The notes below the pieces were generated by a model. The model ran no database searches, was not told the origin of the DNA, and worked only from the letters and a program-made list of their open reading frames with translations. Of a DNA stretch of 64,000 bases, positions 1 to 9,240 are shown piece after piece (the first letter of the stretch is position 1; every line of letters starts with the position of its first letter). A program made the translations under genes and the position numbers. Source of the stretch: Darksidea phi (taxonomy: Eukaryota; Ascomycota; Dothideomycetes; Pleosporales; Lentitheciaceae); NCBI GenBank assembly GCA_030770425.1, contig JASJFT010000050.1:184484-248483 (forward strand). The letters are read 5' to 3'.

Positions 1-605
1 CGGCTACAAAACATTCGTTAAGCGAATCCATTGGGGCTGGGACGGAAGGCATCTGGAGACGATGTATGGTGCCATTTGCTTTGGTCAGATAAACACCTCG
101 GTTTATGACAATTATAAGCAATTCCCCACGAAACGGATTGAGGACGGCGCCAACAATCGGCTTTTTCTCGACAGTCAATGCCAACGACACCGCGATGCTA
201 GGGAAGCCGCGAATGAAGTCGAGCGTGGCGTTGATGAACCACAGACGAAGGTTGGTCGGCGAGAGAGCGTGACGTTAGCTGTGAACGTCTCTTCTCCAAG
301 AAAGATATACTGGAGTAGGGCTTTGTGAAGTCGAAACTATACCATATCCTCTACCGCATTGTCTATCCTGGCGAGTCCATCGCCACCGCTATCCTTGGTA
401 TTGAATGCGTCAATGGGTGGATTAGCATCGAGCACCATCTTGCCTGCAGCTTCGGCAATGGCCATCAACTCGTCTTGGATGGTAAGCAACTACCCACATA
501 TAGTACGATTAGTGAGCATCTACTGTTCGTAGTTTGAGAACTTACTATAGGTTCTGTCATATCGTACTTGCTAATAATATGCTCAAATCCGCCGGTGAAG
601 AACAT
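1..605 (-). pseudogene. Decayed inositol monophosphatase-family gene (partial at window edge)
   Basis: On the minus strand three conserved blocks of an inositol monophosphatase-type (IMPase/QutG-like) phosphatase appear in order but in different frames. The N-terminal block (from about 489 down to 330) reads like ELMAIAEAAGKMVLDANP followed by a degraded form of the family's NSVDLVTETD stretch. A TAG codon follows, then FLGEETFTANV. Near 240 the frame shifts and continues as TLDFIRGFPSIAVSLAL and VEKKPIVGAVLNPF. The metal-binding DPIDGT motif is destroyed exactly where the frame breaks (the remaining text reads FINAT). An ordinary-looking 56-nt intron (490-545, GTAAGT to AG) precedes the first block, and a possible ATG lies at 605. 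The 3' part lies outside the window. Seen: the blocks, one in-frame stop, one frameshift and the lost motif. Inferred: loss of function. The family assignment is from memory of its motifs. Confidence 0.72.
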
Positions 606-2067
606 TGACGGGGGGGCCAAGGAAGCGTCTGAAGCGTTCATGGATGTCTCCGTGGAGCTTCCATCAGAGTCAATGGCGAAGGAGAAGTCGTCGGATCGAT
701 CAAAATTACCGATTCTGCCCGATGGACATTATTTCCTGATGATGAGCCCGGCGAAGTCGTCGGTTTGTGAAGGTTGACCGCTATTGGTGCACAATGTTGA
801 TTGGCTCGTTGAAGTCGTATTAAAAGATTATTACTGGCTCCACCCGGGTATGCAGTACGAGGTGCATGTAATTATAACTTATCCGTGTATCTCCTATACG
901 TGTGAATGTCTCCTTCACTGGAGTGGATCTCTACCGTCATGTAGACAATCTCAACACTTTGAACGCAATGGCTGATTGGTCAGAATTACTCTTCTGTGTC
1001 GTTGAGAACGAGAAATGCAGTAAGCCTCGCAGTAAGGTTAGGACGTCCAGTAGGATCCAGAACGTTTGAGCCTACCGCAAGCGACAACGCGTGGAAGATT
1101 CAATTGCTCCAATCTCAAAATCGTCCCTTCAGAAGTTCAGGACCAATTGACACTTTTCGTGTAGGCGTTCTAGCGCTCGAGTAAGCTGGGGCTATCAGAA
1201 CAGGTCCACCTACAAGCGGACACAGTTCGTATTTGTTACACCTTCTAAGCCGTATATCGAGTTTCTCGACGTACGGTGCTCAGGCCGAGTCTTTCCGAAA
1301 GCCTTGGCCACGCTCTCCGAAGTCGGACCCAATATTGCATCACAAAATCGGGAAGACAAACCACGAGAACTAGACGGTCACTAAAGTGCAGTTTTCACCC
1401 GGTATGCTTCCTGTGTACAAACCCACTGCTGTGATGGTAGTGTCTTGTTAGCTATGAGCCAAGATTGTACTGGGATCGGGCTGGCCCTAGGAAAAGCACA
1501 AAGGACGAACACAAGCTCGGAGCTTCTTCCTCCCTCAAAAGCGCCTCAAATCTCCAGAGCCCCCAGACGACCCTTGAGGAGTCACAACATAGCGCCGACA
1601 CCCAAGAACGGATGTCGGATCCAGGTGGGTGACTAATCAAAACTAGCGTGGCATCTGATCGATGCCAAGTCGTGACCCCAGTTTTACGTCCTCGGTCTTC
1701 AGCTTCCTCAATACTGGCAAGAAGCCATCTATCGCCTCCACTTTATACTTCATTACTGTCTCTATCCTTGAAAATTTCGGCGTCGACTGCCTTGACGACT
1801 TGGTTAGAAGTGAGACCAGCGTTAGCAGCTACACCACACTCAGTGACCATTGTTCGAAAGTCCGAGAGATATCCGCGAAACTCGGATTTGGTGGCCACAA
1901 AAGCTTTAGTACACACAATAGAATTCACTCTCATTCTGTCCGCCCGATTTCAGGTATTGGGGGGAGAAGGATGTAAGTGCGGGTGTCGACAGAGCACTTC
2001 TCATCAAGATGTCCGTTTGATAGTTCCTCCTCTCGTCCCACAATGCTGATCTTCGAATAGGATCACA
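606..2067. other. Intergenic region with a possible degenerate coding segment
   Basis: No intact gene is convincing here. On the minus strand at about 1640-1960, two adjacent frames read like one protein: KAFVATKSEFRGYLSDFRTM followed by NQVVKAVDAEIF in one frame, then VEAIDGFLPVLRKLKTEDVK in the next, with the frame change near 1750. This resembles a decayed gene, but I do not recognise the family. At 600-720 (minus), a short open stretch runs into the first exon of the neighbouring phosphatase relic; its meaning is unclear. Confidence 0.3.
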
Positions 2068-3045
2068 ATGGAAGACAAGTCCGAACTGCTTGCTGGACGG
2101 CAGTCAGATGCACGGGCTATGAGGCGTGCTCTCATACAAATTACACCGGAAAATTCGAATCCTCAGACACAATCACCGCTCTTTGCTATCCTCCCCTCCG
2201 AAATCAGGAACCAAATATTCAGATATGCCGTCTGTCAAACCGTCAACTGCTCCAATCCAGTGTCAAACACGTCGCACACGCATCGGCCGGGTCACGAGTA
2301 TAACCCGTGCATCGATACCACTCTTTTACGTACTTGTCGCCGTATTTACTATGAAAGTCGGACTCTTCCACTGCGAAGCGCAACGCATCATTTGTACGAG
2401 GAACCAAGTGAGAGTTTTAATCCGCTGGACTGGGATCATTATCTCTTTCATCTCTCTAGCCAATCTGGGCAAAGCCTCTATCATCTCCATGTGACGAAGT
2501 GGCGCAGTCCGTTTACTTTCGGCAGCCATCTGAAACCCCATCTTCATTGGCGAAAGCTGACTTGGACTCTATGCGCGTCTGAGTGGACGCCTAAAGCGAT
2601 GGATACACATTTCAACGTGGCGGGTGCACTCGCCGGTGCACACTTCCCGGACACTTGCCAAGAGGTCAATCTCGAATATGAGTCGTTGGAGAAGTATCCC
2701 AAGCAACGAGAGCTGTTGCGAAAATGTGCACAGGAGTGTAAAGAAGTACAGCTCACCAGACGCGATGGGTCAAAACTGGAGCTTGACAAAAACAAATCCA
2801 TGGAGTATACATGGAAGGGTACAACTTGGCTGCCACATCGTGGAGACAACCACTGGGAAGGTGATTATGTCGAGGCAAAATACCACGTCATTCGAGTATG
2901 TTGGCGAGGAAAGAGGCCTCAGAGAGAGTACATGCATTATGATTTTTGGGATTGCCTCCAAAGCGAAGCTCTTGTTCCTTTTGCGCCGGATGAAGAAGCT
3001 GACGACGAAAGAGATGAACCCATAAACGCCGATTTTCTTACATAG
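2068..3045 (+). CDS. DUF7730-type fungal protein, unknown function
   Basis: Single-exon 325-residue protein. Residues about 38-52 read LFAILPSEIRNQIFRYA, the opening signature of the fungus-specific DUF7730/F-box-like family, whose members typically start this way, follow with LLRTCRRIYYESR (present here at about 86-98), and are otherwise divergent. The C-terminal tail is acidic (DEEADDERDE). There is no signal peptide or membrane segment. Start chosen at the first ATG, which follows a short A-rich context after an in-frame stop. These proteins occur in large numbers in Dothideomycete and Leotiomycete genomes, usually in accessory regions, consistent with the decayed genes on either side. Molecular function is not known; the F-box resemblance suggests a protein-interaction role, but that is inference. 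Confidence 0.75.
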   Translation: MEDKSELLAGRQSDARAMRRALIQITPENSNPQTQSPLFAILPSEIRNQIFRYAVCQTVNCSNPVSNTSHTHRPGHEYNPCIDTTLLRTCRRIYYESRTLPLRSATHHLYEEPSESFNPLDWDHYLFHLSSQSGQSLYHLHVTKWRSPFTFGSHLKPHLHWRKLTWTLCASEWTPKAMDTHFNVAGALAGAHFPDTCQEVNLEYESLEKYPKQRELLRKCAQECKEVQLTRRDGSKLELDKNKSMEYTWKGTTWLPHRGDNHWEGDYVEAKYHVIRVCWRGKRPQREYMHYDFWDCLQSEALVPFAPDEEADDERDEPINADFLT

Positions 3046-4577
3046 ACAACATTATTCTTAGAGGACAACGCAGCCTAATCTCTACGCTCTTCGTCAACAC
3101 CACAACATCCTATCATTCTTCGATCGTATTACATAAAAGTCAATGCTCACAACACTAGCTTTTGTACATTGACACTAAGTTCGCTCTTCCCTCTCCGGAC
3201 ACCCCACCATGAGACACGAAGACTAGACCGATCGCACTTCATTTTAGAAATAGGCGTAGTTCGTGTCATCACTTCACAACATTGAAACAGGCCGCAAATT
3301 GTGTTGATGAGCCTGTTATGGGCTTCTGCTCAACCAACCCAGTATCAGAAAGACTCAGTTAGACTGCAAAAGAAAGGTGTCGCAGAGGGTATCGCGAGAG
3401 GGAGAGTGCGGAAACACCGGCAAGAGCATCATTAGTTGGTGGCATATATCCACAAGAGAGCCTCAATAAGCAGAGCCTAGTAAACAACACAAGGGAAGAT
3501 TTCTTTATCGCGTCATCGGTTTGTGGGTACCAAATCACCGAGGTCTGCCATACACCAATAATGCGCATGCAAATACTTTGATAGGACGCTTCGATACGAT
3601 CACAAATACCATGCTGTAAATTAACGTTGGGCTTGCCAAACCCTACAGCACATCTCGCCAGCCATAGAGGATCGCCCATAGGAACAAAAAGGTGGCGTCA
3701 AGGAAAATGCAGATGGGACAAGGGCCCGCAATAAATATTACGATGCTGAGCCGCCGGACATACTCCCTCGGACGTCTAGCACGACCACCTAAATCATATG
3801 AAATGAAAATCGACGGACCGTAGTGTGCTAACTATGGTTTAAGCACCGAGCTTGCGCGGCACCGTTAGTTGAGTAGTTTCTACGGTGCTTGCAAGCCGTT
3901 GGCCTGATTATGCCCGACAGATTCTTAAGGGCTGCTCGGATCGGTGCGAAGACGTGACTTGCCGTGACCAAAGGTTGTGTCGGCGCCGCGCTCTTAGTAG
4001 CTTTAAGACGAGCGGTTTCCGATCGAGCATGGTGGGTATTCCGAAAATTCGTGTGGAAGTTGCACACCATGGTGGAAGGTGTGGGCACGGTTAAGTCTTA
4101 TGCAGCCTGCTCAAGACGAACTCACAAAGATGGAACTATGGGCCTGCTGACCAAACGGGGCTCCTCTACAAGGAAGGTGTAAGACCCCTGTCGCTACCAG
4201 GGAAATTAACAACCCAGAACGCCCGACAGGGTGATAGCGGCAGCCAAGCTGCTAGGCGCTGTTAAGAAGGTGTGGCTTTCGACGATGTGGTGCCGCCTAC
4301 CGGCCTCGTGGATGATGAGACGGATGGCATGAGCAGTTGGAGGCGGTCGTTTCATCCCGTGCCACATTGTAGATTAAGTCCTGTGGCCCCTTCATGCACC
4401 TCTTCACCAAATCCTGTGCACAAACACACACATTCGTTCGTAGCCTCTGCGTTGTGTAATGTTCGCTTCCATCCATTACCCACAGTTGTACTATTTGCCC
4501 TTGTTTGTCAAGTCCAATCCGCAATAACTCTTCATTCATATTCAACACTTCTCCGGGATTCGAATATACCGCCCGCT
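3046..4577. other. Intergenic region
   Basis: I see no gene in this 1.5 kb. Short open frames on both strands lack family motifs or a plausible composition. The last ~300 bases are open in the frame of the downstream gene but read as untranslated leader; the signal peptide begins at the internal ATG at 4578. Confidence 0.5.
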
Positions 4578-5402
4578 ATGTCGCTGATAATTGTGCTGGT
4601 CGGACTTCTCGTCGCCTGCGTTCACGTTCACGCTGAGGTTGTCGCACGCGACAACTGCAATCCGTGCAATCCTCAAGGCGCAAGTGGGACGACTCCTCCA
4701 ACATTCGGCCCCGACCTTAAATCCTTGTATACCGACGTGCTTGCATCGGTCAAGGACATCCACTTTCAAAAGCGCAATACCGACTCGATCGATGCGAGAG
4801 ACGACGGTTTCTGCTGTCGCGAGTCGTTGGACTGCGTCAAGGTGCAGGGCTTGAATATTCCTATGTGCTACGACAAGTTCACCACGAACTACGCTTTCTT
4901 AGATGGTTCTCACGGATCGTTGACGACCGGCGACTATACTCAAGGCGGATCGCAGGCCAACTTGCTCAGCGGTCAATATACAAAAGATGGAGGAGAATCA
5001 GGCAATATCTATGCGCAAGACCCATCTGCGAAACCCAACACGGCGACGCTTTCGATACCGCCCCAATTCACGGCTTCGGGCGAGGGTAGCGCCATACCGC
5101 CGACAGAAATCGGCTCCGTCGTTGTAGTTACCACGGAGATTGGAGGAAGTACGGTATCAATTGCTCCCACAACGCTGCCGGCGTTGACAACATTGGGAAC
5201 GACGGTTTCCGCTCAAACAATCTCAGCGCCAACTACTGTTGCGCCTTCCACAATGGTTTTGACGACCACGATGACAAGCGCTGCACATAATACGGCAGCG
5301 CCTTCATCGTCGAGCGCGGCCGGAGCAGTTGATGCGAAAACGGATTTTACCAGGTCGTTCCGCATGTCTCTTTTGACGGCATTAATGTACGCTATTCTGT
5401 AA
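4578..5402 (+). CDS. Secreted, probably GPI-anchored serine/threonine-rich surface protein
   Basis: 274-residue protein read from the ATG at 4578. The frame is open upstream to 4272, but only this Met is followed at once by a signal peptide (MSLIIVLVGLLVACVHVHA). The mature N-terminus has a small cysteine set (NCNPCNP, then FCCRESLDC and PMCYDKF at about residues 75-100). A Gly/Ser/Thr-rich middle follows, then a Thr/Ser-rich stalk (about 175-250) typical of O-mannosylated wall proteins. The protein ends in a hydrophobic tail (FRMSLLTALMYAIL), as expected of a GPI-attachment signal. It resembles unnamed cell-wall/GPI proteins of Dothideomycetes with a conserved Cys domain; no enzymatic domain is visible. 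Location at the cell surface is inferred from signal and tail; the function is unknown. Confidence 0.75.
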   Translation: MSLIIVLVGLLVACVHVHAEVVARDNCNPCNPQGASGTTPPTFGPDLKSLYTDVLASVKDIHFQKRNTDSIDARDDGFCCRESLDCVKVQGLNIPMCYDKFTTNYAFLDGSHGSLTTGDYTQGGSQANLLSGQYTKDGGESGNIYAQDPSAKPNTATLSIPPQFTASGEGSAIPPTEIGSVVVVTTEIGGSTVSIAPTTLPALTTLGTTVSAQTISAPTTVAPSTMVLTTTMTSAAHNTAAPSSSSAAGAVDAKTDFTRSFRMSLLTALMYAIL

Positions 5403-5625
5403 AGACCGGTAGGCGAGATATAATCGACCAGGATGGTCCAGAGAAGTTGCAAGGAGTCTGGAGAATAGATCGCTATTCCTCGAATCGGCGGTAGCAGATA
5501 CGTTTCCGAGCTTCCTTCATGTAATGTTCGACAAGCGAACCTAGGAGATGATACCCATGTAATGTTCCTGTATGTATGTATATAGGTTGCACTGTAGATA
5601 TCACCACTTTTATGTTTCGCGCCGC

Positions 5626-6285
5626 TTAGTTCAATCGAGCTTTAAGCTTCTTAACTTCGCCCGCGTCGACCGCCTCACCAGATCCGGTAATGGCAGCCGA
5701 ATGATAGCAGCGGACCTTCGTCTTTTCCTTTAACTCTTGGATGTTTGTTGACCGAACGCCTCCCCCTAATATTAATTCAATTGCGTCGCCCAACTCTTGC
5801 TGAAGCTCTGCAACCTTTTCCGCCCCGGATACGGCATTCGGTTGACCACCACTCGTCAAAATCGAAGTGAATCCGCACTTGATGAGTTGAACTATTGCTC
5901 GAGGCATATCCAGTACTTGGTCGAAAGCCCGGTGGAACGTGCAAGGAAGAGGAGCCGCTAGCCGAACCAACTCAGCATTTCGAGCCTCATTCACCCGATT
6001 CTCATGATCCAGGATACCGAAGACGAAGCCGCTTGCTTCCGGCTTAAATAGCTGGATCTCCGATTTCATCTGGTCGAACTCATCATCCAAATAAACAAAG
6101 TCCCCCGGTCTGGGACGTATCATGATGTTGATTGCCTTCTTAGTTTCCTTTCGTATTTCGCGTAGTGAATCGATCGATGGAGTTAAGCCGCCGACAGCGT
6201 AGTCTGAGCAAAGTTCGATTCGATCAGCGCCCGCCTCTGCAGCCGCGATAGCAGAGGCAGTATCAAAGCAAGCAATTTCGAGCAT
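5626..6285 (-). CDS. cutC: CutC-family protein (copper homeostasis protein CutC-like)
   Basis: 219 residues from the Met at 6285 (MLEIACFDTASA). An in-frame Met 27 codons upstream (6366) is possible but precedes sequence not found in the family. Hallmarks are GADRIELCSDYAVGGLTPS near the N-terminus, the IRPRPGDFVY segment, TFHRAFDQVLD, ILTSGGQPNA and the LILGGGVRS loop; together they are diagnostic of the CutC TIM-barrel. The length matches the usual 200-250 residues. CutC was named for a proposed role in copper tolerance in bacteria; its biochemical role is unsettled, and in eukaryotes it is only linked to copper handling. No intron. No co-regulated neighbour is evident; a TA-rich gene-free stretch follows upstream. 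Confidence 0.93.
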   Translation of the reverse strand: MLEIACFDTASAIAAAEAGADRIELCSDYAVGGLTPSIDSLREIRKETKKAINIMIRPRPGDFVYLDDEFDQMKSEIQLFKPEASGFVFGILDHENRVNEARNAELVRLAAPLPCTFHRAFDQVLDMPRAIVQLIKCGFTSILTSGGQPNAVSGAEKVAELQQELGDAIELILGGGVRSTNIQELKEKTKVRCYHSAAITGSGEAVDAGEVKKLKARLN

Positions 6286-6366
6286 TTTGACGAAAGCTAG
6301 TGTGTGTGTAGAGACAACCTGGATGAACTTGGGATGCGTTGACAGCGAAGGATCTTCCACTAGCAC

Positions 6367-7410
6367 TTTTTAGGGTTAGCATCATATGCGGCGAAAATCC
6401 ACATGTACATTTATCTCATGAATCAGCCGCGCCGCAAATGATTCCACGCTAGTCTGTGGACTACAAACTTGCGAGCTTTCCTGGGCGATTTCATCTTCGA
6501 CATGGGCCACGGTTCTCGTTTGAGAGGTTGCGGGTTCATCTTCTTGTATCATTAACGAATAGCTGGGCGTTTGACTTATGGGCGTTCGTTTTTCGAAAAG
6601 AATAGATTGGCCGGTTTCTAGTAGGCCCGGGAGCTCGGTAATTGGTTCGATATTATTCTTTATTATAATATGTTTATAAGGTGTCTCTTCGCCAATATTG
6701 TTCGCTCTAGGCGTCGTAGTAATACTAAACGATGTTATGTCCTGGTCGCGTGGAGGATATACGTAATAGCCCTATATATAGTACTAGGTCCTACATGATC
6801 GTATAACAGAAGTCGAGCTATAAGAGCGGGCCCTGAGCCTTATAGCACAACGTCGGTAGTCTATCTATCGTAGTCTATCCTCGTTTGCGAACAGCCTTGC
6901 TCCACAGAACTATAGCAACCAGGTATATGTTCACGTAGCATAGCTCACAGAGAAGGGCCACACATAGCCTTGCAGCCGACCAAATGCTTGGTACAAGCAT
7001 GCTCTATCAATCGGCAAACGACTGTTACCGCGGAAATGTCACCTGTGATGGCTGTTGAGACGCCATGACGATGGGGCTAGAAACTACGAGTGGCGAGTCA
7101 AAAATATGTTATAAGTTAGTTAGATGTCTAACAGGTCAAATGTAATAACCCCTCCCTAACCTCTTTGTGCAGCTCGAAAAATACAATATACTCCCTAGGC
7201 AGATCGCTACCATAGGACCGTGCATGTTCCCGTTCTTGAACTATAAGCGTCATGGAGGTGACCAGACAAGTCGCTTCTAGCGCTCGTGCGTGTAGTTGTA
7301 TAGGTCCTTGTTAGCACCTTGCTTTCGCTCAAACGATTTCATGTTTTCGTTTAGAATTTCCGGTTTAGAATAGTGTAAACAAGATAGTTTATATCTACCA
7401 TTGTTTCGCT
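6367..7410. repeat. TA-rich gene-free stretch, probably a RIP-degraded repeat
   Basis: The sequence turns TA-rich (for example around 6650-6800 and 7100-7200), with frequent TpA steps and stops in all frames, unlike the balanced composition of flanking genes. No open frame, terminal repeat or recognisable transposase survives. The composition suits an old transposable element degraded by repeat-induced point mutation, but no parent family can be named. Confidence 0.45.
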
Positions 7411-8178
7411 CTACAAAGCCAGCCAGATAGCAAGAGATGCACTAATGAAAGCTCCCATTATGGCCTGAGAAGCCCAATGAACACGCGCACCAACACCCTC
7501 CTCCGCAAATACCCAGCAAGTTCCATGTTGATCGTTCTGATCCTGCCCCGGTTGAATGGTGAAGCTAGCAATGTTGTATGGTAGGGTGCCGCAGCTACCA
7601 TTTTCCTCACTCCAGCAGCTGAAACCATACCAAGGAAGCAATGTCTCGTTGCTGGAAGGATCTTCTTCGCTGCAATCTTTTCCTCCGTATATGGTTACTC
7701 TGCGGTCTGAGTAATCGCCAGGCTTGTCGTTATCGTTCGCAGGGTTTGTTACATGCTGGCGGTACAGAACACTGGAATAGTTCGCTTGCGGGTCAAACGT
7801 TTCGACGTTCTCGAGTTGCCAGTATATACCTGCACTTCCCCAGACTCTCGGACCGAGAAACCGAGTCTGATTCACAAATCCCTGGGTAGCATTTCCGTTG
7901 AAAAGGTCCGCAAAGTCGAAACAGTGGGTTTTGACAGGTATGCTTAACGTAGTGAAGGTCAGGGCGCGACTAGAGTTGATATAATCGCACGAGTCTTCTT
8001 GACTGTTCTGGAAAAACCGAAGCGTTATGTTCTGGCTGCGCAGTAGTTAGACCATATTATCTCGGCGTACAGAACGAGACGGTACCGACTTCGTAGTGTC
8101 AGACTGCGCGTAGATATGAAGAGGAAAGAACAGCAAAACTAGAGACACTGCTCTGCTGGCGGCTCGGACAAGCTGCAT
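7411..8178 (-). CDS. Secreted, GPI-type glycoprotein of unknown function
   Basis: Two exons on the minus strand: 8178-8086 and 8031-7411, with a 54-nt intron (8032-8085; GTACCG start, CTAAC branch, CAG end). The in-frame TAA just before the second exon falls inside this intron. The product is 237 residues. It has an N-terminal signal peptide (MQLVRAASRAVSLVLLFF then PLHIYAQ), several NxS/T sites (NITL, NSSR, NATQ, NQTR, NYSS, NETL, NGSC), paired cysteines and a C-terminal hydrophobic segment (ASQAIMGAFISASLAIWLAL) like a GPI signal or membrane anchor. I do not recognise the ectodomain. The promoter contains a striking GTGCCAC inverted repeat (separate entry). A single-exon reading from 7875 is possible but would lose the signal peptide and the upstream homologous-looking frame. 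Confidence 0.7.
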
Positions 8179-8348
8179 TGCTAACGGATAGGAAGAGAGG
8201 TCTGCGAGGGTAAGGTGCTGATACAGGGGAAAGAGTGCGCGCGAAGACACGTGGTGTGGAAGAAGCGTTGTTGTCAGAAACCATGAGACCCGGGGTGGTG
8301 GGGGCTTTTTGTGAGAATGGAATTGATCCTTGGGAGCCCACCTGCTTC

Positions 8349-8472
8349 TGTGCCACATGTGTGCCACATAGATCGACATGCGTTCTTCGTCATATGGCTT
8401 ACGCCAAGAAAAAGACAGCCTCGCGACGGACTGGGTCAAGATTGAGACTGTATGTGGCACGCACGTGGCACG
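8349..8472. promoter_or_regulatory. GTGCCAC double-site inverted repeat
   Basis: Arm 1 (about 8349-8371) contains GTGCCACAT twice in direct orientation, 11 bases apart. Arm 2 (about 8449-8472) contains the same pair on the opposite strand (ATGTGGCAC and ACGTGGCAC). The arms match over roughly 24 bases with only C/T differences and are separated by about 77 bases. The element lies 170-295 bases upstream of the minus-strand gene starting at 8178. It could be a paired binding site for a dimeric regulator or a remnant of a small inverted-repeat element. No factor is assigned. Confidence 0.5.
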
Positions 8473-9240
8473 GAAAGTTTCTACTCCGTAGCTGCCTACA
8501 GTATTTACCTCCGGATTGTTGTCGCGAAGGGTTGGAGACATGTGACGTCACCTACGCTTTATTTCTGTATAACGGTCAACCAATGTAACCTTACCAGCCT
8601 AGATTAAGAGTTAGCGCTACTGGGGTCTGAACGTCTGAACCTACGCGACATCACCCTGTAAACTCCGGTCCGACGTGCCGCAATCGATCTTCATGTATGA
8701 TGCCCGCGCGAGATGCCGCCCGTCGTGTTGACGACTTGTCATCTGTCAGTGATAATTGGGTGACAGACATACTGCGAGGCTGGGCTTCATGCGCGATTGA
8801 GGTCGCGACTACGGGGTAATGTGGTACAGTGAATTTCCGCACTGGGTTGTTGAAACCATGGGGTCTACGAAGCATCAAGCTCGGGTTGGGGACGCAACAT
8901 AAAAACGGGTTATAAAAGCACGAGAGTCTCTAGTGAGAGGTTCTTCCAGATCTACCGGAGTGGTTTCATGACTGAATTGCTCGCCGAAACGGCATCGATT
9001 GATATCTGGACCACAAACAGATTTGATTGCCCTCTTGAACTCGGAAGCTATGCCTACAACAGACCATCCTGGGATGCGAGACATGAGTGGAGGGAACTGA
9101 CCATGGAGCATTGGATCACAGCTTCTGGGGCACTACGATCTGGACTCAAGTGGTGCCAGTATCAATCAAGTTTCCGATACGAACGTGCCCTTCACGCATA
9201 CCCATACCATCGTCCACATCCGTAACACACGAACCATCCG
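8473..9240. other. Intergenic region
   Basis: No supported gene. Short open frames on both strands (for example minus 9111-8875 and plus 8968-9225) show no motif or family likeness. It is bounded by the inverted repeat on the left and by the DUF3176 pseudogene on the right. Confidence 0.5.

Noticed and set aside
2068..3045. Antisense and alternate-frame ORFs (2326-3025)
   Set aside because: Shadows of the DUF7730-type gene; no independent signals.
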